Assembly (NCBI RefSeq): GCF_017742215.1
Contig: NZ_JAGHKP010000001.1
Span: 62,001-126,000, forward strand
Direction: 5' to 3'
Source: Chitinophaga chungangae
GTDB taxonomy: Bacteria; Bacteroidota; Bacteroidia; Chitinophagales; Chitinophagaceae
DNA: 64,000 bases
The notes beneath the pieces are model-generated. The model saw only the letters and a list, made by a program, of their open reading frames with translations, was not told where the DNA came from and searched no databases. How positions within the stretch are numbered: the first letter of the stretch is position 1; each line of letters starts with the position of its first letter. Shown here piece after piece: positions 35,996 through 45,272 of the stretch. The position numbers and the translations under genes are program-made.

Positions 35996-36766
35996 ATGCG
36001 TTATAGTTACCTGCTTGCCGTAACGGTTCTTTTCGCCTGCAAAACCACGCAACCACCCGCGGCATCGCATGTTTCAACCGGCGGTCCCGCATGGGCGGCC
36101 CTCTGGCAGCAGCGCGCGGCGGAATACAGGGCGCTGTGCCTCCAGGCTTACCGCATCGCCGGTGAAAGAGTGGAAGAAATGATCCATCAGCAAACGCTCC
36201 GGCCGAGAGCGATCGTGACGGACATAGACGAGACCGTGCTGGATAACAGCCCCTACACCGCAAAAACAACCCTCGAAGGAAAATCCTGGAGCCAGGCCAC
36301 CTGGGAAGAATGGACGGCTAAAGCCGCCTGCGACACGGTGCCCGGCGCGCCTTCGTTTTTTAAATATGCCGCGCAAACCGGCCTCACCGTTTATTACGTC
36401 ACCAACCGCCTCGAAAACGAGCGCGCCGCTACGCTTAAAAACCTGCAGCGCTACAATTTCCCGTTTGCAGACAACGAACATCTCATCATGTCGTCCGGCA
36501 ATTCCAATAAAGAAGAACGCCGCGCCGCGATCGCGAAAAAATATGAAATTGCGATGCTGGTTGGCGATAACCTCGGCGATTTCGCGGAAGATTTTTACAA
36601 AAAGACACCTGAAGAACGGAGTTTGGCCGTAGACCGCCTGCGGGATCAGTTCGGCCGCCGTTTTATCATCATTCCCAACGCCATGTACGGCGACTGGCTG
36701 AGCGCACTGGTGCCGCGCGGCGCCGATGCGGACAGCACGTTCCGGAAAGTATTGAGAACTGAATAA
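35996..36766 (+). CDS. Acid phosphatase, P4-type lipoprotein (5'-nucleotidase)
   Basis: A 256-residue class C acid phosphatase of the lipoprotein e(P4) family, a HAD-fold enzyme that removes phosphate from nucleotides outside the cytoplasm. The lipobox is VLFAC (Cys15). The two catalytic aspartates are Asp76 and Asp78 in TDIDETVLDN, with YYVTNR as motif II and LVGDNLGDF as the metal-binding motif IV. It is the only plus-strand gene between dprA and the DUF1569 gene and ends in a hairpin terminator. Confidence 0.93.
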   Translation: MRYSYLLAVTVLFACKTTQPPAASHVSTGGPAWAALWQQRAAEYRALCLQAYRIAGERVEEMIHQQTLRPRAIVTDIDETVLDNSPYTAKTTLEGKSWSQATWEEWTAKAACDTVPGAPSFFKYAAQTGLTVYYVTNRLENERAATLKNLQRYNFPFADNEHLIMSSGNSNKEERRAAIAKKYEIAMLVGDNLGDFAEDFYKKTPEERSLAVDRLRDQFGRRFIIIPNAMYGDWLSALVPRGADADSTFRKVLRTE

Positions 36767-36773
36767 AAAACGC

Positions 36774-36793
36774 GCCCCGGATATTTCCGGGGC
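36774..36793. terminator. Terminator between phosphatase and DUF1569 gene
   Basis: Stem GCCCCGG / CCGGGGC (36774-36780, 36787-36793) with a 6-base loop, preceded by an A run and followed by GTTTT; it can serve both convergent genes. Confidence 0.7.
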
Positions 36794-36808
36794 GTTTTCA
36801 TTTGTATC

Positions 36809-37270
36809 TTATGATCCGAGCAAACCGAACTGTGTAAAGTGGTGCCGGAAATGTTTCTGATGAAACCGCAGCCAGCCTTCGTAATCGAGATATCCGAAAA
36901 CCGGGTGCGGGGAAGTGTGTTCGGGCGCCTCGGCAAACGTTTCGTGAAAAAGTGCAATCCCTTCATGCAGCGAACGGATGGCGGCATCGAGATCAGGATG
37001 AACACATGGTTCGTTATTGAACAGCGGGTTGCGAATGTTGCGTTGCAACGGTTTGTCTGTATCCAGCCACTGGCGGAGCTTTGGGAGCATTTCCGCAGGC
37101 GAGCTCACGGCTATCTCCTTGTCACTGGCCGAGTGCCGCACGATCACATCGAGATGTTCGACCATTTGCTGCGCGCTCATGCCGCCCCACAGCGGCGCCG
37201 TACCCGGCTGCAGTTTCTCCAGCACTACGCCCAGCGTAGCAGGCTGCGATAAAGGAAACAAAACGATCAT
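36809..37270 (-). CDS. DUF1569 family protein
   Basis: A 153-residue protein with the DinB-superfamily four-helix layout. GGMSAQQMVEHLDVIVRHSAS near residues 30-50 and the ending YEGWLRFHQKHFRHHFTQFGL, rich in His and aromatics, are typical of DUF1569. Metal binding is plausible from the conserved His residues; the reaction is unknown. It lies 12 bases downstream of the OmpA-domain gene on the same strand and may be cotranscribed with it. Confidence 0.8.
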   Translation of the reverse strand: MIVLFPLSQPATLGVVLEKLQPGTAPLWGGMSAQQMVEHLDVIVRHSASDKEIAVSSPAEMLPKLRQWLDTDKPLQRNIRNPLFNNEPCVHPDLDAAIRSLHEGIALFHETFAEAPEHTSPHPVFGYLDYEGWLRFHQKHFRHHFTQFGLLGS

Positions 37271-37282
37271 GCCGCTAAATTA

Positions 37283-39154
37283 TTACAAACTGATCACTTT
37301 CAGCTCCGTGCGCCTGTTCTGCGCGCGGCCCGTTTCCGTGTCGTTGTTGTCTATCGCCTTGGTTTCTCCGTACCCTTTCGCTTTCAGGCGCTGCGCCGGG
37401 ATGCCGTGCTGCACGAGGTATTCAACCACAGACTTGGCGCGGTTTTCAGACAATTGCTGATTGGCTGCGTCGCTGCCCACATTGTCCGTATGCCCGCTGA
37501 TCTCCGCCACCATCGTGGGATTGTCTTTCAGCAGCGCCACCAGTTTATCCAGCTCGGTTGCCGAAGCAGGATCGAGCGTGAACTGGTTGGATGGGAAAAA
37601 TATATTGCGGAGCACCGCCACCGCATTGGGCTCCAGCGGCGTAAGCGGGATGTTTTTCTCGAATGGCTGACCGTTCTGTGTTTCTTTCAGCGAAAAATTT
37701 TCGGAATAAAAAAGATACCCTTTCCGGTTCACGGAAAACGCATAATCCTTACCAACTGGCAAGGGCACGAGATAATCCCCGCTGTCGTTGGCGCGGATGG
37801 TGGCGATGGTAAGTTTGGTCTGCAGATCGATCAGGTCGAGGCTGGCGGCGAGGCGCTGATTGGTTTTAACATCATACACATATCCCTTGAGATACAGCGT
37901 GGGCATGGGCCGCGCGCTTTCGTACAGCTCGAAGCTGTAGATGTCGAGCGAGCCTTTCGAATCGGAACGGTCCGAAGCGTAATACGCGGTTTTGCCGTCG
38001 GCCGCTACGGTAAGACTGCCTTCTTCTTCGATCGTGTTGATGGGATAACCGAGATTCACGGCCGGTCCCCAGCTGCCGTCCGCCTGTTTGCGTGAATAAA
38101 ATATATCGAGCCCGCCAAAGCCGGGGTGGCCGTCTGAAGCAAAGAACAGCGTTTGCCCGTCCGCGTGCAGGAAAGGCGTGGTTTCGCGGCCTTTGGTATT
38201 GATCTGCGGGCCGAGCCTTTCAGCAGGCATCCATTGCCCCGCGGCGTTGCGCGTGCTCACGAAAATGTCCGCGCCGGCGTCCTGCGTTTGGCGCGCGAAA
38301 TACAGGGTTTGTTTATCGGGGGAAAGACAGGGCTGCGATTCCCAAACTTCCGTATTGATAGCGGGACCGATGTTTTTCGGCGGTTGCCAGCCCTGCGGTG
38401 TTTTGATGGCATAATAAATGTCGCAGCTGCCGCGGCCGTTAGGGAAATCACAGCCGGTGAACACGAGCATTTCACCGTCCTGTGAAATATTTTGCGCGCC
38501 TTCGTTGAAAGCGGTATTGATGGGCTCGCCCATATCGCGGCTGGCATTCCATTGCAGGCTGTCCCGGTCGGCAATGTAAAAGTCCTCGTCGCGGCCGCGC
38601 ACGCGGCGGGTGTACACGAGGGTTTTACCGTCGATGGTGGGGGAAGGGAAATATTCGGGATCGGGGGAATTGATCTGGTCGCCGAGGTTCTGCGGCTGGA
38701 AAGGCACAGCTTGCGTGGTAACAGCGAATTCCATGTTCTTTTTCAGCTGAACGGCTTTGGGCGAAGGGTTCCTCGCGGTTTGCATGTAATCGGTAAGCAT
38801 GGCGAGCGCTTCTTTGAACTGGCCGTTGCCGGCGAAGGCGCGTGCGTGGGAAGGGCGGATGCTGCGCGCGCCGTCCGGATCGAGCTTTTCAAGTTGTGTA
38901 AAGGCCTCTATCGCGGAGGAATATTGTTTCATGGCGATATAGGTAAGCCCCAGCTGGCCGTACGCATCCGGGAAATCCGGCTTCACCTGGATGGCTTCTT
39001 TCAGGAATTTGACCGCATCGTTGTATTCATACACCCGCATGGCGTCCATGCTTTGTTCGAGCAGGGACATGGCCTTCTGGTCGGCCTTGCCGGGCTTTTG
39101 GGCCATCAGCGGCAGGCTGCAGGCGCAGCAGAGAAATAACAGGAGTTTTTTCAT
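37283..39154 (-). CDS. PorE-like TPR / beta-propeller / OmpA protein
   Basis: A 623-residue envelope protein: signal peptide (LLLFLCCACSLPLMAQ), TPR repeats (about 30-140, YGQLGLTYIAMKQYSSAIEAF), a PD40/WD40-like propeller (about 170-400, with SPTIDGKTLVYTRR, LSPDKQTLYFARQTQ, AADGKTAYYASDRS), a carboxypeptidase-regulatory-like domain (about 415-490, LKGYVYDVKTNQRL) and a C-terminal OmpA domain (about 510-623, ISGHTDNVGSDAANQQLSENRA) that should bind peptidoglycan. This domain order is that of PorE, a T9SS protein of Porphyromonas. Bacteroidota have several such paralogues, so a specific PorE role is uncertain. Confidence 0.85.
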   Translation of the reverse strand: MKKLLLFLCCACSLPLMAQKPGKADQKAMSLLEQSMDAMRVYEYNDAVKFLKEAIQVKPDFPDAYGQLGLTYIAMKQYSSAIEAFTQLEKLDPDGARSIRPSHARAFAGNGQFKEALAMLTDYMQTARNPSPKAVQLKKNMEFAVTTQAVPFQPQNLGDQINSPDPEYFPSPTIDGKTLVYTRRVRGRDEDFYIADRDSLQWNASRDMGEPINTAFNEGAQNISQDGEMLVFTGCDFPNGRGSCDIYYAIKTPQGWQPPKNIGPAINTEVWESQPCLSPDKQTLYFARQTQDAGADIFVSTRNAAGQWMPAERLGPQINTKGRETTPFLHADGQTLFFASDGHPGFGGLDIFYSRKQADGSWGPAVNLGYPINTIEEEGSLTVAADGKTAYYASDRSDSKGSLDIYSFELYESARPMPTLYLKGYVYDVKTNQRLAASLDLIDLQTKLTIATIRANDSGDYLVPLPVGKDYAFSVNRKGYLFYSENFSLKETQNGQPFEKNIPLTPLEPNAVAVLRNIFFPSNQFTLDPASATELDKLVALLKDNPTMVAEISGHTDNVGSDAANQQLSENRAKSVVEYLVQHGIPAQRLKAKGYGETKAIDNNDTETGRAQNRRTELKVISL

Positions 39155-39226
39155 AGTGGTTGCTAAATAACGAAAAAAGAAGGGTTTTATGATGCGGGAG
39201 AGCGGTATGGGGGAAACAACAACCGT

Positions 39227-39847
39227 TTACGGAACGTTGATATACTTGTGGATCTGCAGCGAGATCTGCCACTGCGGGTTGCCTTTGATATAATCCACGA
39301 TCAGCGGGGTCATTTCCGCGGCGCGGCTCCATTCCGGCTGAAGATATAGCTTACAATGTTTACCGGCCATGGCGGCGTATTTTTCCGCCCATGCAAAGTC
39401 GGACTTATTGTAGATGATGATCTTCAGCTCATGTGCCTGTTGGCAGACCTCCGGAAGCGGCGATTTGAATTTTTTAGGGGAAAGCGTGATCCAGTCCCAG
39501 TTCCCGCTGAGCGGCGAAGAACCGGACGTTTCGATATGATTGCGGAAACCCGCTTTGTGAAGGGCTTTGGTAAGTGCGTCAAGATTATGCATCAGCGGTT
39601 CGCCGCCGGTGATCACGGCGATGCGGCCGGGGTGGGCCGATGCTTCGTTCACCAGGTCGCCAACAGCTATTTGCGGATGTTTGTCCGCATCCCAGCTTTC
39701 TTTTACATCGCACCATACGCAGCCCACGTCGCACCCGCCGAGGCGGATGAAATACGCGGCTTTCCCCTGGTGGAACCCCTCACCCTGGATAGTGTAAAAA
39801 GATTCCATCACGGGCAGCGCTGCTGTTTGTATGATGGTGGCCTGCAT
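39227..39847 (-). CDS. queE: 7-carboxy-7-deazaguanine synthase (QueE)
   Basis: A 206-residue radical SAM enzyme that rearranges 6-carboxytetrahydropterin to 7-carboxy-7-deazaguanine, the third step to queuosine. The [4Fe-4S] ligands are Cys39, Cys43 and Cys46 (GGCDVGCVWCDV). The N-terminal ESFYTIQGEGFHQGK and the VITGGEPLMH motif are family marks. Its partners queD and folE are at 5.7-6.7 kb. It follows folD by 20 bases on the same strand. Confidence 0.94.
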   Translation of the reverse strand: MQATIIQTAALPVMESFYTIQGEGFHQGKAAYFIRLGGCDVGCVWCDVKESWDADKHPQIAVGDLVNEASAHPGRIAVITGGEPLMHNLDALTKALHKAGFRNHIETSGSSPLSGNWDWITLSPKKFKSPLPEVCQQAHELKIIIYNKSDFAWAEKYAAMAGKHCKLYLQPEWSRAAEMTPLIVDYIKGNPQWQISLQIHKYINVP

Positions 39848-39867
39848 TCTGCAAAGTTAGCTTAAAA

Positions 39868-40755
39868 TCAGTTCTGGTTGCCTTTCTGGCCGATGGCGGC
39901 GTGATAGGTGTTTTTCAGCAAAGCCGCGATAGTCATGGGCCCAACGCCACCCGGCACGGGAGTGATAAAGCTGCATTTGGGCGCTACTTCGGCGTAGTTC
40001 ACGTCGCCCACCAGGCGGAAACCACTCTTTTTGGAAGCGTCCGGCACGCGGTTGATGCCCACGTCCACCACTACCGCGCCTTCTTTCACCATGTCTCCGG
40101 TCACAAAATCGGGACGGCCGATGGCTGCCACGATGATGTCTGCCTGCAGGCACAATTCTTTCAGGTTATGCGTATGACTGTGGCAAAGCGTTACGGTGCA
40201 GTTGCCGGGATTGGTGTTGCGGCTCAGCAAAATGCTCACGGGCGTACCTACGATGTGGCTGCGGCCGATCACTACGGCGTGTTTGCCTTTGGTGTCGATC
40301 TTGTAATGCTCCAGCATCAGCATAATGCCGAAAGGAGTGGCGGGTATGAAGGCGGGAAGACCGGCCACCATTTTGCCCACGTTCATGGGATGGAAACCGT
40401 CTACGTCTTTACTGGGGTCGATGGTGTTGATCACCAGTTCTTCGTTGATATGTTTGGGAAGGGGAAGCTGTACCAGGATGCCGTCGATGTCCACATTTTC
40501 GTTGAGCATGTTGATATGATCGAGCAGGTGTTTCTCTGAAATGGTATCTTCAAAACGCAGCAGGGTAGAGTTGTACCCGATCTCCGCGCAGGATTTTACC
40601 TTGGAAGCCACGTAAGTTTCGCTTGCGCCGTTGTTGCCAACGAGGATGGCCGCCAGGTGGGGTACTTTTTTGCCCTGGGCTTTTAATTCGGCCGTTTTGA
40701 TGGCCAACTGGTCTTTGATGGCCTGTGAGGTGAGTTTGCCGTCTAAAATTTGCAT
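39868..40755 (-). CDS. folD: Methylenetetrahydrofolate dehydrogenase/cyclohydrolase (FolD)
   Basis: A bifunctional folate enzyme of about 295 residues that interconverts methylene-, methenyl- and formyl-tetrahydrofolate. Marks: [16 protein letters not shown] with the catalytic Lys, [44 protein letters not shown] and [13 protein letters not shown] start at ATG 40753-40755 (MQILDGKLT), which matches the family's N-terminus; the open frame continues 22 codons further upstream but that extension looks non-native and would overlap a promoter element and a hairpin. Confidence 0.95.
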   Translation of the reverse strand: MQILDGKLTSQAIKDQLAIKTAELKAQGKKVPHLAAILVGNNGASETYVASKVKSCAEIGYNSTLLRFEDTISEKHLLDHINMLNENVDIDGILVQLPLPKHINEELVINTIDPSKDVDGFHPMNVGKMVAGLPAFIPATPFGIMLMLEHYKIDTKGKHAVVIGRSHIVGTPVSILLSRNTNPGNCTVTLCHSHTHNLKELCLQADIIVAAIGRPDFVTGDMVKEGAVVVDVGINRVPDASKKSGFRLVGDVNYAEVAPKCSFITPVPGGVGPMTIAALLKNTYHAAIGQKGNQN

Positions 40756-40758
40756 GCG

Positions 40759-40766
40759 CAAAGGTA
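40759..40766 (-). promoter_or_regulatory. Candidate -7 element of folD-queE promoter
   Basis: Reads TACCTTTG on the minus strand (TANNTTTG match), ending 3 bases before the chosen folD ATG. It supports that start but would leave almost no leader. Confidence 0.35.
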
Positions 40767-40790
40767 TGGAAAATGACGGACAAATGGAAA

Positions 40791-40816
40791 GGGACCGCCC
40801 TAGCCCGAGCGGTCCC
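40791..40816 (-). terminator. Stem-loop after pckA
   Basis: Eight-base stem GGGACCGC / GCGGTCCC with a 10-base loop in the gap after pckA. The T run that follows on the minus strand is short, so termination strength is uncertain. Confidence 0.5.
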
Positions 40817-40871
40817 CTCAACCAGATTGATAAATGAACGTTGGAATCTAAAAAGGAATTAATAAAGGCAA

Positions 40872-42470
40872 TTAAACTTTAGGCGCGGCTTCCAGGATTT
40901 CCGGATCGGCTTTGCCTGCATATTTTTCGAAGTTCTTAACAAATTGTGCGGCCAGGTCGGCGGCCTGCGCATCGTACGCTGCGCCGTCTGCCCAGGTGTT
41001 GCGGGGGTCCAGTAATTCGGTAGGCACGCCCGGAACGGCTTCCGGTATGGCTACGCCAAACACTGCATCGTTTTTATAAGCCACTTTGTCCAGCTCGCCT
41101 TTCAGCGCCGCGCTGATCATGGCGCGGGTATAGTTCAGCTTGATGCGGCTGCCGGTGCCGTAAGGCCCGCCGGTCCACCCGGTGTTGATCAGCCATACGT
41201 TCACGTTGTGTTTCCGCATTTTTTCACCGAGCATCTGCGCGTAACGTGTAGGGTGCAACGGCAGGAAGGGCGCGCCGAAACATGCGCTGAACGTGGATTT
41301 TGGCTCGGTGATGCCTGTTTCCGTACCTGCTACTTTGGCGGTGTACCCCGAAATGAACTGGTACATGGCCTGCCCAGGCGTGAGCCTGGAAATGGGCGGC
41401 AATACGCCGTAAGCGTCGCAGGTGAGGAAAAAGAGGTTCTTCGGCGTAGCGCCGGTGGAAGGTTCCTTGGCATTGCCGATGTAATGCAGGGGGTAAGACA
41501 CGCGGGTGTTTTCCGTGATCGTTTTGTCCCCATAATTCACCGTGTTGGTGCCGGGGAAGAAGTTAACGTTTTCCAGCAATGCGCCGTCGCGGATGGCATG
41601 GAAAATGGCTGGTTCTTTTTCTTCGCTGAGGTCGATGGTTTTGGCATAACAGCCGCCTTCGAAATTGAAGACGGAAGAAGGCGTCCAGCCGTGCTCGTCG
41701 TCGCCGATGAGCTTGCGCTCGGGATCGGCGCTGAGCGTGGTTTTACCGGTACCGCTGAGGCCGAAGAAAACAGCGGTATCGCCGTTTTTGCCTTCATTGG
41801 CGGAACAGTGCATGCTGAGCACGTTTTTGGTGTGCGGCAGCAGGTAATTGAGAATGCTGAACACGCCTTTTTTGATCTCGCCGGTGTAGGCGGAGCCGCC
41901 GATAAGGATCATTTTCCTGGTGAAGCTGACCACGGCGAAATTGTGCTGGCGGGTACCGTCGGCGCCTGGATCGGCATGCAGGCCGGGAGCCTGGATAACG
42001 GTCCAGTCGGGGTCGATGTTTTCCAGCTCTTCTTCGGAGGGGCGGATAAACATGTTGTAGGCGAAAAGGTTGGCCCAGGGTGTTTCCGTGATCACACGGA
42101 TGTTGATGCGATAGTCAGGGTCGGCGCAGGCTTGGCAATCCCTTACCCAAACAGGCTTCCCGTTGAAATAACGGGTGATCTTGTCTTGCAGCCTGTCGAA
42201 GTTTTCGGGCGTGAACGGCAGGTTAAAGTCGTTCCAGTTCACGGTATCAGCGGTGATACTGTCTTTTACAATGAATTTGTCTTTGGGCGAACGGCCGGTA
42301 AACTCCCCCGTATTGACCACCAGGGCCCCGGTGTCTGCCAGGCAGCCCTGCTTCAGCGCAAGGGTCTGCTCCGTCAGTTCTTCCGGCGGGAGTTGGTAAT
42401 GTACGTCGGCGTTCTCTATGCCCAATGCCCGCAATTCCCTGAGTGTATCTCTGACACTGCTGATTTGCAT
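40872..42470 (-). CDS. pckA: ATP-dependent phosphoenolpyruvate carboxykinase (PckA)
   Basis: A 532-residue enzyme that converts oxaloacetate and ATP to phosphoenolpyruvate in gluconeogenesis. The P-loop GLSGTGKT is at 237-244, followed by the metal-binding LIGDDEHGW, and the [14 protein letters not shown] block with substrate-binding Arg is at 53-66. [12 protein letters not shown] and [12 protein letters not shown] are further family marks. It has the best-formed promoter in the window upstream (42497-42526). Confidence 0.97.
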   Translation of the reverse strand: MQISSVRDTLRELRALGIENADVHYQLPPEELTEQTLALKQGCLADTGALVVNTGEFTGRSPKDKFIVKDSITADTVNWNDFNLPFTPENFDRLQDKITRYFNGKPVWVRDCQACADPDYRINIRVITETPWANLFAYNMFIRPSEEELENIDPDWTVIQAPGLHADPGADGTRQHNFAVVSFTRKMILIGGSAYTGEIKKGVFSILNYLLPHTKNVLSMHCSANEGKNGDTAVFFGLSGTGKTTLSADPERKLIGDDEHGWTPSSVFNFEGGCYAKTIDLSEEKEPAIFHAIRDGALLENVNFFPGTNTVNYGDKTITENTRVSYPLHYIGNAKEPSTGATPKNLFFLTCDAYGVLPPISRLTPGQAMYQFISGYTAKVAGTETGITEPKSTFSACFGAPFLPLHPTRYAQMLGEKMRKHNVNVWLINTGWTGGPYGTGSRIKLNYTRAMISAALKGELDKVAYKNDAVFGVAIPEAVPGVPTELLDPRNTWADGAAYDAQAADLAAQFVKNFEKYAGKADPEILEAAPKV

Positions 42471-42786
42471 AAAGAAAGATTGTTTTGGTGTATTGGCAAA
42501 ACTATGATTTTTTTGATACTATCAAATTTTATGGGTGTTGTAACCTTTAAATTTATAGAAATATATACATTTGAGGGGTCTTTTTTAGATATTATTTAAA
42601 TGCATCGATTTCAATTTGCCGGAAAATCAAAGGAATTGCTAAATATTTAGCGGCGAATACTGCATCAGTTTGAGCGAATACAACATAACTTTTGTGTTAC
42701 TGTCCGCCGCTGTACCGTAAAGCGCCTGTTTTTGCCGGTTCCTGATTTTCCGGTAAGTTTGATCCTCCAAGACAAAAAAAACAGCA
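42471..42786. other. Divergent intergenic region pckA / aminopeptidase P
   Basis: 316 AT-rich non-coding bases. Besides the pckA promoter there is a plus-strand TACATTTG (42566-42573) that could drive the aminopeptidase gene with a leader of about 200 bases. I see no ORF, RNA gene or clear operator. Confidence 0.55.
42497..42526 (-). promoter_or_regulatory. Promoter of pckA
   Basis: On the minus strand TTTG (42523-42526), 18 bases, then TAGTTTTG (42497-42504): both halves of the Bacteroidota consensus TTTG-N19-TANNTTTG at near-ideal spacing, about 27 bases before the pckA ATG. Confidence 0.65.
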
Positions 42787-44079
42787 ATGAAGTACCTGCC
42801 ACTCGATCAGAAGATCTTTATCAAGAACCGTGCACGCTTTACCGCGAAAATGCAGCCAGATTCAATCGCCATCTTCAATTCCAACGACGAACTGCCCACC
42901 AACGGCGACGCACTTCATCCTTTCCGACAGAATGCCGACCTGTACTGGCTTACCGGTATAGACCAGGAAGATTCCATGCTGGTGCTTTTCCCCGACAACC
43001 CGGACCCGAAATACCGCGAAGTGCTCGTGCTCGTACGGCCCAACGAACTGAAAGAAAAATGGGACGGCCACCGCCTCCGCCGCGAAGAAGCACAGGCCAT
43101 TTCAGGCGTGGAAACCATCGTATGGCTCGACGCGCTCGACGGCCTCCTGCAACCCTGGATCCACGAAGCGGTCAATATTTACCTCAACAGCAATGAAAAT
43201 AACCGTAAGTCCAATCTCGTGCCCGTGCGCGATTACCGCTACGCCCAGGAGCTGCGCAGCCGTTACCCGCTGCACAATTTTCTCCGGGCCGCACGCATCC
43301 TTAAAGAACTGCGCGCCGTAAAAACGGAGGAAGAAATAGCCGTGATGCAAACCGCCATCGACATCACCGAAAAAACGTTCCGCCGCCTCCTGCAATTCAT
43401 TCAACCAGGCGTGTACGAACATGAAATTCACGCGGAGATCCTGCACGAATTCCTGCGCAACCGCGCTACAGGAGAGGCTTACGGCTCCATCATCGCGTCG
43501 GGCGACAGGGCGCGCACGCTTCATTATGTAAGCAACAACCAGGAGTGTAAAGACGGCGAGCTGATCCTGATGGACTTCGGCGCGGCGTACGGCGGTTACA
43601 ATGCTGACCTCACGCGCACCGTGCCCGTCAGCGGCAAGTTCACCGACCGCCAGCGCGAAGTGTACAACGCCTGCCTGCACCTGCACAATTACGCCAAATC
43701 CATTCTCAAACCGGGCGTTACCATCGCCAAATATCATGAAATGGTCGGCGTGGAAGCAGGCAAACAATTCGTAAAACTGGGGCTGCTCACGGAAGCGGAC
43801 ATCAAAAACCAGGACCCTGAAACGCCCGCCTACCGCAAATATCTCTATCATGGTATTTCCCATCACCTTGGCGTGGACGTGCACGACCTCGGCCCTTCCT
43901 TCTACCAGCCGATCCCCGATGGCGCGGTGCTGACCGTGGAGCCGGGCATTTACATCGAGGAGGAAAAAATGGGCATCCGCATCGAAAACAACGTGTGGGT
44001 GAAGTCCGGCGGCAACGTGGACCTCATGAAGAACATTCCCATCACGGCGGAGGAGATCGAGGCCCTGATGAAAAAATAA
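42787..44079 (+). CDS. pepP: Xaa-Pro aminopeptidase (aminopeptidase P)
   Basis: A 430-residue M24-family metallopeptidase that removes N-terminal residues next to proline. N-terminal aminopeptidase-P domain (about 5-140, LYWLTGIDQEDSMLVLF), then the pita-bread catalytic domain. Metal ligands are seen in LMDFGAAYGGYNADLTRT (two Asp), GISHHLGVDVHD (His), VEPGIYI (Glu) and GIRIENN (Glu). No signal peptide, so cytoplasmic. A strong terminator follows. Confidence 0.94.
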   Translation: MKYLPLDQKIFIKNRARFTAKMQPDSIAIFNSNDELPTNGDALHPFRQNADLYWLTGIDQEDSMLVLFPDNPDPKYREVLVLVRPNELKEKWDGHRLRREEAQAISGVETIVWLDALDGLLQPWIHEAVNIYLNSNENNRKSNLVPVRDYRYAQELRSRYPLHNFLRAARILKELRAVKTEEEIAVMQTAIDITEKTFRRLLQFIQPGVYEHEIHAEILHEFLRNRATGEAYGSIIASGDRARTLHYVSNNQECKDGELILMDFGAAYGGYNADLTRTVPVSGKFTDRQREVYNACLHLHNYAKSILKPGVTIAKYHEMVGVEAGKQFVKLGLLTEADIKNQDPETPAYRKYLYHGISHHLGVDVHDLGPSFYQPIPDGAVLTVEPGIYIEEEKMGIRIENNVWVKSGGNVDLMKNIPITAEEIEALMKK

Positions 44080-44102
44080 TAACGCGCACAGCAGATAACT
44101 GG

Positions 44103-44132
44103 CCGGCCGGAAGGTGCAAACTTCCCGGCCGG
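44103..44132 (+). terminator. Rho-independent terminator after aminopeptidase P
   Basis: Stem CCGGCCGG-AAG / CTT-CCGGCCGG (44103-44113, 44121-44132, one bulged C), followed by TCTTTTTTT. Confidence 0.85.
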
Positions 44133-44190
44133 TCTTTTTTTCAACCGGCCAAAATGTATAACTTGGCCTCTGCTGAAGAAAATCCGATCA

Positions 44191-44958
44191 ATGAAACAGA
44201 TTCCTAATATCCTTACGCTTTCCAATCTTTTTTGCGGCACGCTGGCCATTATTTTTATTCTGCATGCGCCGGAATATATCGCGGAGTTCAACGGCACGGA
44301 GTACACCGTGACCAACCCGGAGCCCGTCTACTGGGCGTCTGCGCTGGTAGTGCTGGCCGGCATCATCGATTTTTTTGACGGATTTGTGGCCCGTTTGCTG
44401 AAAGTTTCGTCTCCCCTGGGCAAGGAGCTGGATTCGCTGGCAGACGTTGTTTCGTTTGGCGTAGTGCCCGGCATGATCCTTTTCCGCCTGCTGCGCAGCG
44501 CCTATCTGCAAACGCCGGATGTGTTCGACGTTTCTTATTTCAACCTGGCGCCGGCCTTGCTGGTGCCCTGTTTTGCCGCATACCGCCTCGCCGTGTTTAA
44601 CCTGGACACGCGGCAGAGCGAACATTTTATCGGCGTGCCTACGCCGGCCGTGGGTTTCCTCGTCGCGTCGTTTCCCCTTATCATGCTGTATAACCCTTAC
44701 AACCTGGCGCACTTGCTGGAAAACGTGTGGGTCCTGTACGGCATTATCGCCGTGTTATGTTACCTGATGGTCAGCCCGCACCCCATGATCAGCCTGAAGT
44801 TCAAAAACTTCTCCGTGAAAGACAACTGGCCGCGTTTTTTGCTCGTGCTGCTTACACTGGCGAGCATTCCCGTGCTGGGCTATGCCGCGGTGCCTTTTGT
44901 GTTCATCGCCTATGTGGGCCTATCCCTGCTGGTGCCTCCAAAGGCCAGCCATGGCTGA
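44191..44958 (+). CDS. pssA: CDP-diacylglycerol--serine O-phosphatidyltransferase (PssA)
   Basis: A 255-residue membrane enzyme of phosphatidylserine/phosphatidylethanolamine synthesis. The CDP-alcohol phosphotransferase signature D-x2-DG-x2-AR-x8-G-x3-D-x3-D fits exactly with Asp60, Asp63, Gly64, Ala67, Arg68, Gly77, Asp81 and Asp85. Several membrane helices surround it (IPNILTLSNLFCGTLAIIFIL at the N-terminus and more at the C-terminus). An insert after residue 28 (EYIAEFNGTEYTVTNPEP) lies between the first two helices. Confidence 0.92.
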   Translation: MKQIPNILTLSNLFCGTLAIIFILHAPEYIAEFNGTEYTVTNPEPVYWASALVVLAGIIDFFDGFVARLLKVSSPLGKELDSLADVVSFGVVPGMILFRLLRSAYLQTPDVFDVSYFNLAPALLVPCFAAYRLAVFNLDTRQSEHFIGVPTPAVGFLVASFPLIMLYNPYNLAHLLENVWVLYGIIAVLCYLMVSPHPMISLKFKNFSVKDNWPRFLLVLLTLASIPVLGYAAVPFVFIAYVGLSLLVPPKASHG

Positions 44959-44996
44959 TCTTCGAAATTGATCCGGTGGAATTGCCAAGAAATTGC

Positions 44997-45004
44997 TAGG
45001 TTTG
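44997..45004 (+). promoter_or_regulatory. Candidate -7 element of purS promoter
   Basis: TAGGTTTG, a TANNTTTG match, 20 bases before the chosen purS ATG at 45025; it would lie inside the longer ORF starting at 44968, which argues for the shorter start. Confidence 0.4.
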
Positions 45005-45024
45005 CGTCTAAATTTTTCAGACAA

Positions 45025-45270
45025 ATGACATTTACTGCGCATATCAACGTGATGCCGTTGAAAGAACTGCTGGACCCTCAAGGCAAAGCTGTATTGGGCG
45101 GATTAAAAAACCTGGGCCTCGGAAATGTACACGACGTACGCATTGGCAAACACATCACCCTTCAAATTGAAGCTTCCAGCCGCGAAGAAGCGCAACAGAT
45201 CGCTGAAAACGCCTGCCAGAAACTGCTGGCCAACCAGGTAATGGAATTTTACGAAGTTAATATTCAATAA
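45025..45270 (+). CDS. purS: Phosphoribosylformylglycinamidine synthase subunit PurS
   Basis: An 81-residue PurS, the small bridging subunit of the three-part FGAM synthase of purine synthesis (with PurL and PurQ). It has the family pattern INVMPLKELLDPQGKAV, LKNLGLGNVHDVRIGKHITLQI and a helix ending CQKLLANQVMEFYEV. The frame stays open back to 44968, but the 19 extra codons do not resemble the family and contain a promoter element, so ATG 45025 is chosen. purL and purQ are not in the window. rsmI follows after 2 bases. Confidence 0.92.
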   Translation: MTFTAHINVMPLKELLDPQGKAVLGGLKNLGLGNVHDVRIGKHITLQIEASSREEAQQIAENACQKLLANQVMEFYEVNIQ

Positions 45271-45272
45271 AA

